This document shows positions 1 through 8,617 of a stretch of DNA of 64,000 nt, piece by piece. This DNA is from Bin127 sp965221625. GTDB taxonomy: Bacteria; Chloroflexota; Dehalococcoidia; Lucifugimonadales; Lucifugimonadaceae. Both the position numbers and the translations under genes were made by a program. The notes beneath the pieces were generated by a model, which worked only from the letters and a program-made list of their open reading frames with translations, was not told the origin of the DNA and did no database searches. The DNA lies in NCBI GenBank assembly GCA_965221625.1, contig OZ244903.1:1488001-1552000 (forward strand). The letters run 5' to 3'. Each line of letters opens with the position of its first letter. The first letter of the stretch is position 1.

Positions 1-101
1 GATTTCCAAACGATGGGCAAACGCAAAGCGGCTTCAGAGAGGGCATGACTTTGTTCCGCTTCTAAGGCGAAAACCAAAGGTCGGAGCAATCGCTCATACA
101 T
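1..101 (-). CDS. pyrD: Dihydroorotate dehydrogenase (quinone), N-terminal fragment
   Basis: Only the first 33 codons are in the window; the gene runs off the left edge. The minus-strand reading gives MYERLLRPLVFALEAEQSHA and continues toward LPIVW. This resembles the N-terminal membrane-associating helix of class 2 (quinone-linked) dihydroorotate dehydrogenase, which oxidises dihydroorotate in pyrimidine synthesis and passes electrons to quinone. That fits a genome segment encoding menaquinone synthesis. The ATG at 101-99 is the family-like start; a TTG two codons upstream (107-105) is possible, and no strong ribosome binding site decides. The call rests on a short N-terminal match, so confidence is moderate. 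Confidence 0.55.
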   Translation of the reverse strand, partial: MYERLLRPLVFALEAEQSHALSEAALRLPIVWK

Positions 102-257
102 GCCCAATTGACTGTCCGATTCGCCTTCGTGAACTCGCCCTCACTGCGCCCTTCGTCGACAAACGGACGCGTAACAACGATTATCATTTTGGCATAAGCG
201 ATATTCGGCTCCGTTCACTGCATGCTTGAAGTCGGCGGTACGAGAAGCTACGCCTAG

Positions 258-1037
258 GTGCACAATTCCTTGCAGCTCGAATTCGATAGGGGTTCTTCGT
301 CCAACCCAAGCGGCCACGCCCTCGTCTACTTCCGCGACAGCACGGAGCGCGACGCGATCGCCGTAACCTACATCGTGATACTCCCGATTCCGCTCGACAT
401 CGCGAAGTACATGCCCCCTTTCCTCGCCGGGCAAGTCGCCGAGCTGTCGGCCGATGAGATATCTTCCTTTGCATTCCCGCCGGCACCAGAACGTCTCGCC
501 AATTGGGAAGAAGCATCACGCATTGCCGATGTACGGGGCGACGATCTGGTGTTCGGCGGTACCGTCTCGCTGAGCGATGCATTCGACATGATGGATCGAG
601 TCAACGAAGTCAGCGTCGAATACGGTCGTCTCTACACCCAAGCGCACGGCGAACCGGATGCCATCGGTCGCGACGACGAAGATCTGGGCATCGATGGGGA
701 TTTAGACGAATCGGTCTATGACTTGATGTATGGCGGTATGGACGAGGCCGATCTGCTAGCTGAGTTGACTCAGCTATTGGGACGGATGCAGTATTCCGCA
801 AACTTCGGTGACGATACGGAGGTGTCGGATTCGAAAGCGAAGCTAAACGCAATAGGACGCTATCTCCCGGCAAATCGTGAGGTTGGTAAGATAATCGCCG
901 CGGCGTCGTCGCAAACTCCCCGGGCGTCGGAGCTAGCCCAGCTGTACGTAGAGCGTGCCTACTGCCTTTACCGCGAAGACTACCTGCGTCTCAAAAAGAT
1001 TGACGCCGACATCGCCGGCATCCACGCCGAAGAGTAG
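258..1037 (+). CDS. Conserved-looking acidic protein of unknown function
   Basis: A 259-residue soluble protein read from a GTG codon. I do not recognise a family. There is no signal peptide or membrane segment. The first ~80 residues look like a beta-rich globular part (HALVYFRDSTERDAIAVTY), the middle (about 130-175) is strongly acidic, and the C-terminal third is alpha-helical (RASELAQLYVERAYCLYRED). It is divergent from the pyrD fragment and convergent with the dehydratase gene, whose stop lies 6 bases away. The start is uncertain: no clear Shine-Dalgarno precedes the GTG and a TTG four codons downstream is an alternative. Coding is supported by length and by an amino-acid composition like that of its neighbours. 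Confidence 0.75.
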   Translation: MHNSLQLEFDRGSSSNPSGHALVYFRDSTERDAIAVTYIVILPIPLDIAKYMPPFLAGQVAELSADEISSFAFPPAPERLANWEEASRIADVRGDDLVFGGTVSLSDAFDMMDRVNEVSVEYGRLYTQAHGEPDAIGRDDEDLGIDGDLDESVYDLMYGGMDEADLLAELTQLLGRMQYSANFGDDTEVSDSKAKLNAIGRYLPANREVGKIIAAASSQTPRASELAQLYVERAYCLYREDYLRLKKIDADIAGIHAEE

Positions 1038-1043
1038 GATCCT

Positions 1044-2027
1044 TCAACCGTTGCGTTCAAGCATGCCTTGAAGTTGTTCAGGCGTGATGTTGGCGCCGCT
1101 TGCAATCAATACAATTCGCTTGCCGCGTACCTGATCTGCCAATCTCTCCGCAGCCGCCAAGGAAGTCGCACCGGCGTGTTCGACCAATGTCCGCGTCGAT
1201 GAGAGCATCGTGATTACAGCCTTCTCGATCTCGCTTTCCGATACAAGTACGAAATCGTGGAGATACTTGCGCAGCATGCCCACCGGGTAGTCATACGCCG
1301 AACCGGTTGCCAGTCCTTCTGCCGCCGTACGCATCGGTGCTGAGACGGTCTCACCTTCCATCTTCTCCCACGAAAGTTGTACGGAAGGTGCCGCTTCAGA
1401 TTGCGAACCGACGACTTTGGTAGCCGGCGATAGTGCTTGCGTGACGACGGATGCACCGCAAGCTCCACTGCCAGCACCTACGGGGACGAAGATGAAATCG
1501 ATTTCGTCAAGGTCTTCATAGATCTCGAGCGTGTAAGTCGCAACGCCGGCGACGAGCATCGGTTCGTTTGCGGGATGGACATAGCGCATGCCTTCTTCGC
1601 GAGCCAGCACCTCGGAATATTCTCGCGACTCGTCAAAGGTCGGTCCATGTTCAATGACAGCGGCACCCATGGATCGCATGGATGCAACCTTGAGCGGATT
1701 TGCACCGACTGGCACTACGATCGTGCAATTTGCGCCAAATTGCTGAGCTGCCGATGCGATGGATTGCCCGTGATTGCCCGAACTCGCGGTGATAAATCCG
1801 CGTGCGCGTTCCGCCTCGGACGTTCGTGAAATGAGGTTCAAGCCTCCGCGGATTTTGAATGCGCCGAGGTTCTGTAGGTTCTCATGTTTGACCCAAACAT
1901 CCGCGTCGAGCATCTCTGATAGTCCTGGTACGCGTCGCAGAGGGGTGCGGAGGATGTAAGGGCTAATCTTGCGTTTCGCATCGTAGATGTCGCGAATCGT
2001 CGGTTCAGGTAAAGTGCTCAGGGACAT
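1044..2027 (-). CDS. Threonine/serine dehydratase family, PLP fold type II
   Basis: A 327-residue PLP enzyme of the threonine ammonia-lyase / serine racemase group. The Schiff-base lysine is K58 in GAFKIRGG, and the phosphate- and substrate-binding loop is SSGNHGQSIA (about residues 82-91). A glycine-rich PLP-phosphate loop, VPVGAGSGACG, follows in the second half. The length matches the catalytic domain alone; there is no C-terminal ACT regulatory domain, so it is a catabolic-type or racemase-type enzyme rather than an IlvA with feedback control. CGGAG sits upstream of the ATG. It likely deaminates Thr/Ser or a hydroxylated amino acid, and the exact substrate cannot be told. The gene stands alone with a 311-bp divergent spacer to the MFS genes. 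Confidence 0.88.
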   Translation of the reverse strand: MSLSTLPEPTIRDIYDAKRKISPYILRTPLRRVPGLSEMLDADVWVKHENLQNLGAFKIRGGLNLISRTSEAERARGFITASSGNHGQSIASAAQQFGANCTIVVPVGANPLKVASMRSMGAAVIEHGPTFDESREYSEVLAREEGMRYVHPANEPMLVAGVATYTLEIYEDLDEIDFIFVPVGAGSGACGASVVTQALSPATKVVGSQSEAAPSVQLSWEKMEGETVSAPMRTAAEGLATGSAYDYPVGMLRKYLHDFVLVSESEIEKAVITMLSSTRTLVEHAGATSLAAAERLADQVRGKRIVLIASGANITPEQLQGMLERNG

Positions 2028-2338
2028 GAAAACTCCGTGAGTAAGTGAGCTTGTCTATCAGCAGATTCTAAAGTTGCGCGGCGTATACTGGAATTCATCA
2101 AACCGATGACGCCGTAATCATCCGGCATTTGCGACGCAGCGTATCCCATTTGAACAACACCGATGCCATCGACGGCACGCATCGGGTTCGCCGCGATGGT
2201 GCCGATCCGGTTCAGCCCATTGTCTCAACGTGCATCCGCATCGATCGCGCGCTGTGTCAACAGTTTGGGTTGCAGTTTCGGGCATCGCGATCGATGCCGA
2301 GGCGTGAATCCAACACCCGTAAGTTGAGATAGGCGCAG
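2028..2338. other. 311-bp divergent intergenic region, no gene seen
   Basis: This spacer lies between the divergently transcribed dehydratase and first MFS genes, so it must hold both promoters. On the plus strand a TATACT at 2084-2089 resembles a -10 box, but I see no -35 element at proper spacing. Short open frames here have poor composition and no ribosome binding sites. I see no hairpin or RNA-like structure I would defend. Confidence 0.5.
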
Positions 2339-3631
2339 ATGGCGATTAAAGCCGACGAGGTCCAGCAACCGGAACTCGATGGATCCCCAGTCGCGCCGCC
2401 GCAACCTCGGCGTTTCGCATCGGTGATTGGTCGAACCTTCCAATCGTTAAGTCATCGCGACTACCGAATGATGTGGATCGGGATGTTCCTGTCGATGGGT
2501 GGATTCAACATGCTCATGTTGGCCCGCGGCATTCTCATCTATGACTTGACAGGAGACGTGGTCAGGACTGCACTCGTGTCGATCGGATGGGCACCGGGAC
2601 TCTTGATCATGTCGCTAGTCGGCGGTTACTTGGGTGACCGAGTGGAGCGACGCATGCTTATCCAGTTGTCGCAACTAATCAATGCGATGTTCGCGTTGAC
2701 GGTTGGGATGCTGATTTGGACTGATCTCATTCAGTGGTGGCACCTGCTGATCGTATCGACTGCGCAAGGCTGTGTTTTTGCACTTCAGGTTCCTGCACGC
2801 ACGGCTGCGATGTCGCAAATTGTGCCCAAGGAGCTCATTGGTAACGCGATGGCATTGAACGCGATGGCGATGACGGCGATGAGCGTGGCAGCACCGGCGG
2901 TGGGCGGAGTTCTCTACGAGTTGATCGAACCCGAAGGCGTCTACTTCGTAGTAACAACGATGATGGTTTTGGCTTTGGCGTTCACGAGTTTGATACCCAA
3001 GCTCTACCCGGAATCGAATGGACAAAAGGAATCACCGGTCGTCAACATCGTGCGGGGTTTCAAGTACGCAATCGGACATCGGGTCATATTGGTGTTGCTC
3101 ATCCAGTCGGTGGCGATCGCAATGCTGTCGATGCCGTTCAGGATGCTGGTCCCGGTGTTCGCGAAGGAGCTCTACGGTTCGGAACCGAGTGAGGTTGGTT
3201 GGTTGGCGATGATGGCCGGTGTAGGTGGCATCGCGGCATCAATGGGCGTTGCTAGTTTGCGCGCCGGGCAAAGACGAGGTTGGGTCATTCTGTTGTCTCC
3301 CCTCATCTCGGGGGTCTCGATATTGGCGATTGGCGGAATGCCGTGGTATTGGGTTGGCATGATCATGTTCGTAGGTGTAGGTTTTGGCGAATCGATTCGT
3401 TGGGCATTGGGTCAAGCCCTGATCGTCGAGCTGGCCAACCCCAGGTATCGGGCGCGGATGACCAGCCTGACAATGATGACATTCGGTTTGATACCGTTGG
3501 CCGCTTACCCCATAGGCATTCTAGTTGACTTGGTGGGAGTTACCACAACTCTGATCGGCATGGCAACCGCTTTGATCGCGGCTGGTGTCATGTTCGTAAT
3601 TGTCAGCCCTTCAATCCGCCGCCTGAAGTAG
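2339..3631 (+). CDS. MFS transporter, EntS/MFS_3-like (first of three tandem copies)
   Basis: A 430-residue integral membrane protein with about 12 hydrophobic segments and a cytoplasmic N-terminus of roughly 45 residues. The family pattern is clear: TFQSLSHRDYRMMWIG before TM1, and the A-motif-like loop GGYLGDRVERRMLIQLSQ between TM2 and TM3. PARTAAMSQIVPKELIGNAMALN after TM4 is typical of enterobactin-exporter (EntS) type efflux permeases of the MFS_3 group. The likely role is proton-driven export of a small molecule or drug; the substrate is unknown. It is the most divergent of three adjacent paralogues. A modest GATAGG precedes the ATG. Confidence 0.88.
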   Translation: MAIKADEVQQPELDGSPVAPPQPRRFASVIGRTFQSLSHRDYRMMWIGMFLSMGGFNMLMLARGILIYDLTGDVVRTALVSIGWAPGLLIMSLVGGYLGDRVERRMLIQLSQLINAMFALTVGMLIWTDLIQWWHLLIVSTAQGCVFALQVPARTAAMSQIVPKELIGNAMALNAMAMTAMSVAAPAVGGVLYELIEPEGVYFVVTTMMVLALAFTSLIPKLYPESNGQKESPVVNIVRGFKYAIGHRVILVLLIQSVAIAMLSMPFRMLVPVFAKELYGSEPSEVGWLAMMAGVGGIAASMGVASLRAGQRRGWVILLSPLISGVSILAIGGMPWYWVGMIMFVGVGFGESIRWALGQALIVELANPRYRARMTSLTMMTFGLIPLAAYPIGILVDLVGVTTTLIGMATALIAAGVMFVIVSPSIRRLK

Positions 3632-3766
3632 ACGTACAACTAGGGCTGCGTCTGGTCGCTTCCAAGGGCGAGTCGGCACTTTGCGTTCCGCCACGGGAGC
3701 GGGGGTGCTGACGCCAAAGCCGAGTCCGGAGCGGTGGTAGACTTTGCGGATTGCGGATTGTTGTGT

Positions 3767-5059
3767 ATGGCGAAAACTGAAAGAGGGCAACCGAGACATC
3801 TGAGGCCCCATGCCATGACGACTCAGGTGCGGTTGCGGTCTCGCGGGGTGTTTCGTCGAACTTTCCAATCTCTGCACAACCCGGGTTACCGTCGTTTCTG
3901 GTTCAGCCTGATCATCCTGATGGCGGGGGTCAACATGCAGATGTTGGCACGCGGACAGTTGGCTTGGGAAATCACCGGTGATACGTTTCAAGTTGCGCTC
4001 GTAGGCTCCGGATTTGCGCCGCCGATACTGCTTTTCTCCGTCTTTGGAGGGACATTTGCCGACCGCTGGAACCGCAAGCGGATGATCCAGTACAGTCAAC
4101 TAGCGATCACCGTGATCGCGTTTTCTGTTGGCTTAACTATCTACTTCGAAGTCGTGTCGGTGTGGGTGCTTCTTGTTGCGGCTTTTGCGCAAGGGATCGG
4201 TTGGTCTTTCATGATGCCGGCGCGGCAATCGATCATCCCGCAGTTGGTAGGCAAGAACGAGGTAACCAATGCCATCGCTTTGAGCGCATCCGGCATGGCA
4301 CTGATGACGCTATCCGGTCCCGGCCTCGGTGGTATCGCGTATGCAACACTCGGTCCGGATTTCACTTACTTCGTTATTTCAGGATTGATGCTCGTCGCAT
4401 TCCTGTTGATGGGCGGCGTCGAGGTGTTGCACGATGCAACGGCGAACAAGAGACAACAGGAACGTGTGTTGAATGCCGTTTGGGAAGGATTACGCTATTC
4501 GGCGCGTAACAAGACTATCTTGTTGCTATTCATGCTCTTGCTAGCGACCACGATGACGTCAATGTCGTTCCGCTCGTTGATGCCGGCGCAGGTGGATCTG
4601 ATATTTGGAGGCGGTGCCCAGGAGTTAGGGATCTTGATGAGCATGATCGGGGTCGGCGCGCTGCTTGGTTCCCTTTTCGTTGCCGGCTTGACAGAAAACG
4701 TCCGTCGCGGCGTGGTGTTGTTGGCCGCCACCGGATTGTCGGCCGTTGCGATTCTCATGTCGACGTTCATCACAGTCTTCGTTGTTGCGATGTTGGCGAT
4801 GACGCTGTTGGGTTTGGGCGACGCCGGAAGACGCTCCTTGAATGCTTCGTTGCTAATGGAGCAATCCGACGAGGAGCATCGAGGACGGGTGATGGGGATT
4901 TACATGTTGAACTTCGGCTTGACTCCAATCGGGGCGATACCACTAGGCATCCTGGCGGAGCAGACCAACATCGAAACCGCAATTGCATTAGCAGGTATAG
5001 TGTTGGCGGTGAGTGTCGTGTTGTCGTGGATTTTGACGCCGCGCATTAGACGCTTGTAA
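3767..5059 (+). CDS. MFS transporter, EntS/MFS_3-like (second tandem copy)
   Basis: A 12-TM major facilitator closely related to the next gene. Both share NMQMLARGQLAWE(I/L)TGDTF in TM1-2, VGSGFAPPILLF, the loop GGTFADRWNRKRMIQYSQ, SFMMPARQSIIPQLVGKNEVTNAIAL, and the C-terminal ILTPRIRRL. The predicted role is efflux. The start is uncertain. A GTG at 3734, the ATG at 3767 used here and an ATG at 3815 are all in frame, and none has a good Shine-Dalgarno. The ATG at 3767 gives an N-terminal arm similar in length to that of the third copy. The gap to the third copy is 118 bp, so co-transcription is plausible. Confidence 0.87.
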   Translation: MAKTERGQPRHLRPHAMTTQVRLRSRGVFRRTFQSLHNPGYRRFWFSLIILMAGVNMQMLARGQLAWEITGDTFQVALVGSGFAPPILLFSVFGGTFADRWNRKRMIQYSQLAITVIAFSVGLTIYFEVVSVWVLLVAAFAQGIGWSFMMPARQSIIPQLVGKNEVTNAIALSASGMALMTLSGPGLGGIAYATLGPDFTYFVISGLMLVAFLLMGGVEVLHDATANKRQQERVLNAVWEGLRYSARNKTILLLFMLLLATTMTSMSFRSLMPAQVDLIFGGGAQELGILMSMIGVGALLGSLFVAGLTENVRRGVVLLAATGLSAVAILMSTFITVFVVAMLAMTLLGLGDAGRRSLNASLLMEQSDEEHRGRVMGIYMLNFGLTPIGAIPLGILAEQTNIETAIALAGIVLAVSVVLSWILTPRIRRL

Positions 5060-5177
5060 CCGCTCGTCGGCGCGAATACTCTGATTGCGTTCCCGTTTGG
5101 ATCTTGCCTCAATCGGCGATTGGTCAGTCAGCCGGAATTGTGACGCTCGGTAGTGGCGTTGCGACGGATGAACGAAT

Positions 5178-6476
5178 ATGGCGTTAGACGACATACGATC
5201 GAGCATTACCCGCCCGGTGAGGCGATTGCCGTCCGCACGTCTACGGAGCAACAGTAAGGCCTACTTCAACCGCACCTTCCATTCATTGGGGAATCCGACT
5301 TACCGGAGTTTCTGGTTGAGCCTGATCGCGCTGATGGCTGGCATGAACATGCAGATGTTGGCGCGCGGACAGCTGGCGTGGGAACTGACTGGCGACACCT
5401 TCATGGTGGCGATTGTCGGCTCTGGTTTCGCGCCGCCGATACTTCTATTCGGACTCTTTGGCGGAACTCTCGCCGACCGATTGGATCGCAAGAAGATGAT
5501 TCAGTTCAGCCAACTGTTCGTCAGTTTAGGGGCGGGTGCTGTAGGCGTAACGGTCGTCTTGGAGCTGATTAACGTCTGGATTCTACTTGGGGCGGCTCTT
5601 TTGCAAGGAGTGTGTTGGTCGTTCATGATGCCGGCACGCAACTCGATCATCCCGCAACTGGTAGAGGACAACGAAGTAACCAATGCGGTGGCACTGAATG
5701 CCAGTGGGATGGCGTTGATGACGCTGTCAGCACCTGGCATAGGCGGATTGGTCTATGCGTTTTTCGGAGCCGGCGCAACCTATTTCGCAATCAGCGGATT
5801 GATGTTCACGGCATTCGTCCTGACCGGATTCGTCAAGGTGAAACGTCCGGCGACGGCGAAGAAACGTCGCATCAACGAGCCGATGTTGCGCGCCGTCTGG
5901 GGCGGACTAGCCTACTCGGCGCAGAACAAGACGATCCTCATTCTTATGCTCTTGGTCCTGGCAACGACGATGACTTCTATGTCGTTCCGCTCACTTATGC
6001 CTGCGCAGGTGGAGGTAGTGTTCGGCGGCGGACCGACGGAGTTGGGCATCTTAATGAGCATGATCGGCGTTGGTGCACTTTCGGGTTCATTGTTCATTGC
6101 CGGATTGACAGAGAACATGAGACGAGGGATCGTGCTGTTGGTGGCCACCGGAATATCGGCGATCGCGATGTTGGCATCGACCTTCATCGGCGTTTTGGTG
6201 ATCGGTGCGTTCGCTATGGTGATGCTAGGGGTTGGCGACTCGGGCCGACGCGCGCTCAACTCTGCACTACTGATGGAGCAGTCCGAGGACGAGTTCCGAG
6301 GTCGGGTCATGGGTCTGTACATGCTTAACTTCGGTCTTCGTCCGTTGGGTGCCATACCGCTAGGATTTCTGGCGGAGCAAACCAGTGTCCAAACTGCGTT
6401 TGGCGTGGCGGGTTTTGTTCTGACCATCAGCGTTTTGCTGGCGTGGTTGTTGACACCCCGAATCCGCAGGTTGTAG
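5178..6476 (+). CDS. MFS transporter, EntS/MFS_3-like (third tandem copy)
   Basis: A 432-residue, 12-TM permease, evidently the product of a recent tandem duplication with the second copy. Most transmembrane helices and the loops FGGTLADRLDRKKMIQFSQ and ALLMEQSEDEFRGRVMGLYMLNFG are nearly shared between the two. It starts with MALDDIRSSITRPVRRLPSA, a basic cytoplasmic tail. The function is inferred as small-molecule efflux. MutL follows 151 bp downstream on the same strand but is probably a separate unit. No regulator gene sits next to the three transporters. Confidence 0.87.
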   Translation: MALDDIRSSITRPVRRLPSARLRSNSKAYFNRTFHSLGNPTYRSFWLSLIALMAGMNMQMLARGQLAWELTGDTFMVAIVGSGFAPPILLFGLFGGTLADRLDRKKMIQFSQLFVSLGAGAVGVTVVLELINVWILLGAALLQGVCWSFMMPARNSIIPQLVEDNEVTNAVALNASGMALMTLSAPGIGGLVYAFFGAGATYFAISGLMFTAFVLTGFVKVKRPATAKKRRINEPMLRAVWGGLAYSAQNKTILILMLLVLATTMTSMSFRSLMPAQVEVVFGGGPTELGILMSMIGVGALSGSLFIAGLTENMRRGIVLLVATGISAIAMLASTFIGVLVIGAFAMVMLGVGDSGRRALNSALLMEQSEDEFRGRVMGLYMLNFGLRPLGAIPLGFLAEQTSVQTAFGVAGFVLTISVLLAWLLTPRIRRL

Positions 6477-6627
6477 CAACTTTGGGCTGAGACCGACTGT
6501 GCTGATTCTCTAGGTTTTCGCATGGTCAGTGCAGTTGACTCCGTCGGTGGGATTAACCTTGAGTCAGTTGGCGATGGCTCGCCACATGATCGTGTTCTTG
6601 TGACAGTGCCGGGAGGTCCGTCTAGCG

Positions 6628-8487
6628 ATGCCAATCAAGGTGATGCCCGATGCTCTCGCGTCGCGCGTTGCTGCGGGCGAAGTTGTCGAAAGACCAGTTT
6701 CGGTAGTCAAGGAGTTGGTAGAAAACTCGCTCGATGCCGGCGCAAGTCGCATCGACATCGAGATTGAAGGCGGCGGAATGCGACTGATCCGCGTCGTTGA
6801 CGACGGACACGGCATCCCTGAGGAGGAGTTGGCACTCGCCTTCGAGCGATTCGCGACGAGCAAGGTCGACGAATCCAGCGACCTACTTGCGATACCCACG
6901 CTTGGATTCAGAGGGGAAGCTTTACCGTCGGTCGCCGCAGTCGCAGACGTAACTGCGATCTCCAGACACGTTGAGTCAGACCGTGCAGCCGAATGCAACG
7001 TAGTATTCGGTTCCGAAGCGCAAGTCTTGGCAGCGGGGGCACCGATAGGTACGTCGATTGCAGTTCGTCAACTCTTCCGAAACCTCCCGGCCAGACGCAA
7101 GTTTTTGGGTAGCGAGGCGTCGGAAAGCTCAAGGATCGCATCGCTCGTTGGGCAACTGGCGTTAATCCGCAGCGACGTCAAGTTTCGGTTAACAATCGAC
7201 GGCGCGGTGCGGTTGCATACGGCGGGCGATTTCGATGATACGTCGGCCCTCGCGGTGGTGCATCGGGTCAAGACACTTGCGAGTCTGGTGAATCTTGATG
7301 CGACGCTTGGCGCATCCTTCCGGGTTGCTGGGGCTTTAGCCATGCCCGAAGTGCATTTCGGACGCCGCACGAACATCACGATCGCAGTAAACGGCAGATT
7401 GGTGCAGTCATATCGTCTAGTTCTCGCGGTCGAGCGAGGATATCAAGGATTCCTACCAGAACGTCGATTTCCGATGGCACTGATCAAAGCCGAAGTTCCG
7501 CATGAAGACGTCGACGTCAACGTGCACCCGCAGAAGACGGAGGTTCGATTCAGGCGCGAAGGTTTGGTGTTTTCCGTCATCGAAAAGGCTGTGCGAGACT
7601 CGCTTGGTAGCCATGCGCCAGTTCGACAATTCTCCAATTCTCGAATTGCGTCGTCCTTGACGACGTCGCTTGAGGGGACGTTCGGTGCAAGGAATCTGGA
7701 CAACCCCTCAGAATTCTCGGGTGCCGTTGGCGATCCTGACGAGTCGGTCAGCGCGGACGGAGAGTACGACGATCGAACCGCGATTGATCCGACCATCGTC
7801 GATTCTGCATCGGTACCAAGCACATCGAGTGCTTCGGGTTGTAATGGCACTCCGCCACCAAGTGCCCGTCACCGAGACGTTCTTCCCGAGTTGCGCGTTC
7901 TGGGTCAGGTTCGTTCAACGTACATCGTCGCCGAATCGCCGAACGGCGTGTTTTTGATTGATCAACACGCCGCCCATGAACGGGTCAAATTCGAGGAGGT
8001 CAAGGCTAAGCAGGCGCAGAAAGCGTCAGAATCGCAGTTGCTCCTTTCGCCGCACGTCGTCGATCTGTCGCCTCAACGGGCAGAGGTGTACAGTGAAGGC
8101 GCGCAGTGGTTTGCTGACGCCGGGTGGGCGATTGAACCGTTCGGCGGCGATTCGATGATAGTCCGCGCAGTGCCGCAACTGTTGGCAGACCGCGTCGCAA
8201 GAGAAACTTCGGGCGTTGAAGGCGCGTTGTTCCGCGTCCTTGATGATTTGACTTTGCCTGACGTGTCGCAACGTGGTTCCCGAGACATGCCGTGGTCGGA
8301 ACGCCTATTGGCGACGATGGCATGTCACGCCGCGGTGCGAGCTGGAGACTCGCTGAGCCTCGAGAGCTGCGAGAGGATTGTTTCGGGACTTCAGGCATGC
8401 GAGCATCCACAATCGTGCCCGCACGGACGTCCGACAATGCTCCTACTTTCCTCAGACGCACTGGCGCGCGAGTTTGAACGCGCGTAG
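6628..8487 (+). CDS. mutL: DNA mismatch repair protein MutL (endonuclease type)
   Basis: A 619-residue GHKL ATPase of post-replicative mismatch repair. The N-terminal ATPase shows AAGEVVERP, KELVENSLDAGA (E29 catalytic, N33 metal ligand), DDGHGI, ATSK and TLGFRGEAL. A Ser/Pro-rich linker spans roughly 340-420. The C-terminal domain carries the metal-dependent nicking motif DQHA-x2-E-x4-E (D445 to E456), plus the downstream ACHAAVRAG and CPHGRP motifs that complete the site in PMS2-type and most bacterial MutL proteins. So this lineage should make its own nick and not need MutH. GGGAGG lies upstream of the ATG. No mutS is in the window. Confidence 0.96.
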   Translation: MPIKVMPDALASRVAAGEVVERPVSVVKELVENSLDAGASRIDIEIEGGGMRLIRVVDDGHGIPEEELALAFERFATSKVDESSDLLAIPTLGFRGEALPSVAAVADVTAISRHVESDRAAECNVVFGSEAQVLAAGAPIGTSIAVRQLFRNLPARRKFLGSEASESSRIASLVGQLALIRSDVKFRLTIDGAVRLHTAGDFDDTSALAVVHRVKTLASLVNLDATLGASFRVAGALAMPEVHFGRRTNITIAVNGRLVQSYRLVLAVERGYQGFLPERRFPMALIKAEVPHEDVDVNVHPQKTEVRFRREGLVFSVIEKAVRDSLGSHAPVRQFSNSRIASSLTTSLEGTFGARNLDNPSEFSGAVGDPDESVSADGEYDDRTAIDPTIVDSASVPSTSSASGCNGTPPPSARHRDVLPELRVLGQVRSTYIVAESPNGVFLIDQHAAHERVKFEEVKAKQAQKASESQLLLSPHVVDLSPQRAEVYSEGAQWFADAGWAIEPFGGDSMIVRAVPQLLADRVARETSGVEGALFRVLDDLTLPDVSQRGSRDMPWSERLLATMACHAAVRAGDSLSLESCERIVSGLQACEHPQSCPHGRPTMLLLSSDALAREFERA

Positions 8488-8506
8488 CCGCGGTTAGCCT
8501 ACCTCG

Positions 8507-8586
8507 CCCACGCTTGCGGTCACGGGCCCACGCCTGCGGTCACGGGCCCACGCCTGCGGTCACGGGCCCACGCCTGCGGTCACGGG
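8507..8586. repeat. Four tandem copies of a 20-bp repeat downstream of mutL
   Basis: Four head-to-tail units of CCCACGCCTGCGGTCACGGG at 8507-8526, 8527-8546, 8547-8566 and 8567-8586. The first unit differs by one base (GCTTGC for GCCTGC) and the other three are identical. The array starts 20 bp after the mutL stop and ends 31 bp before the prenyltransferase start. Each junction forms the palindrome GGGCCC. There are no spacers, so it is a short minisatellite. Confidence 0.95.
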
Positions 8587-8617
8587 ATCGTTCAAAAGGG
8601 CAAGGATAGAATCCGAA

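Noticed and set aside
8507..8586. CRISPR array
   Set aside because: Units are 20 bp and directly abutting, with no spacers and no cas genes.
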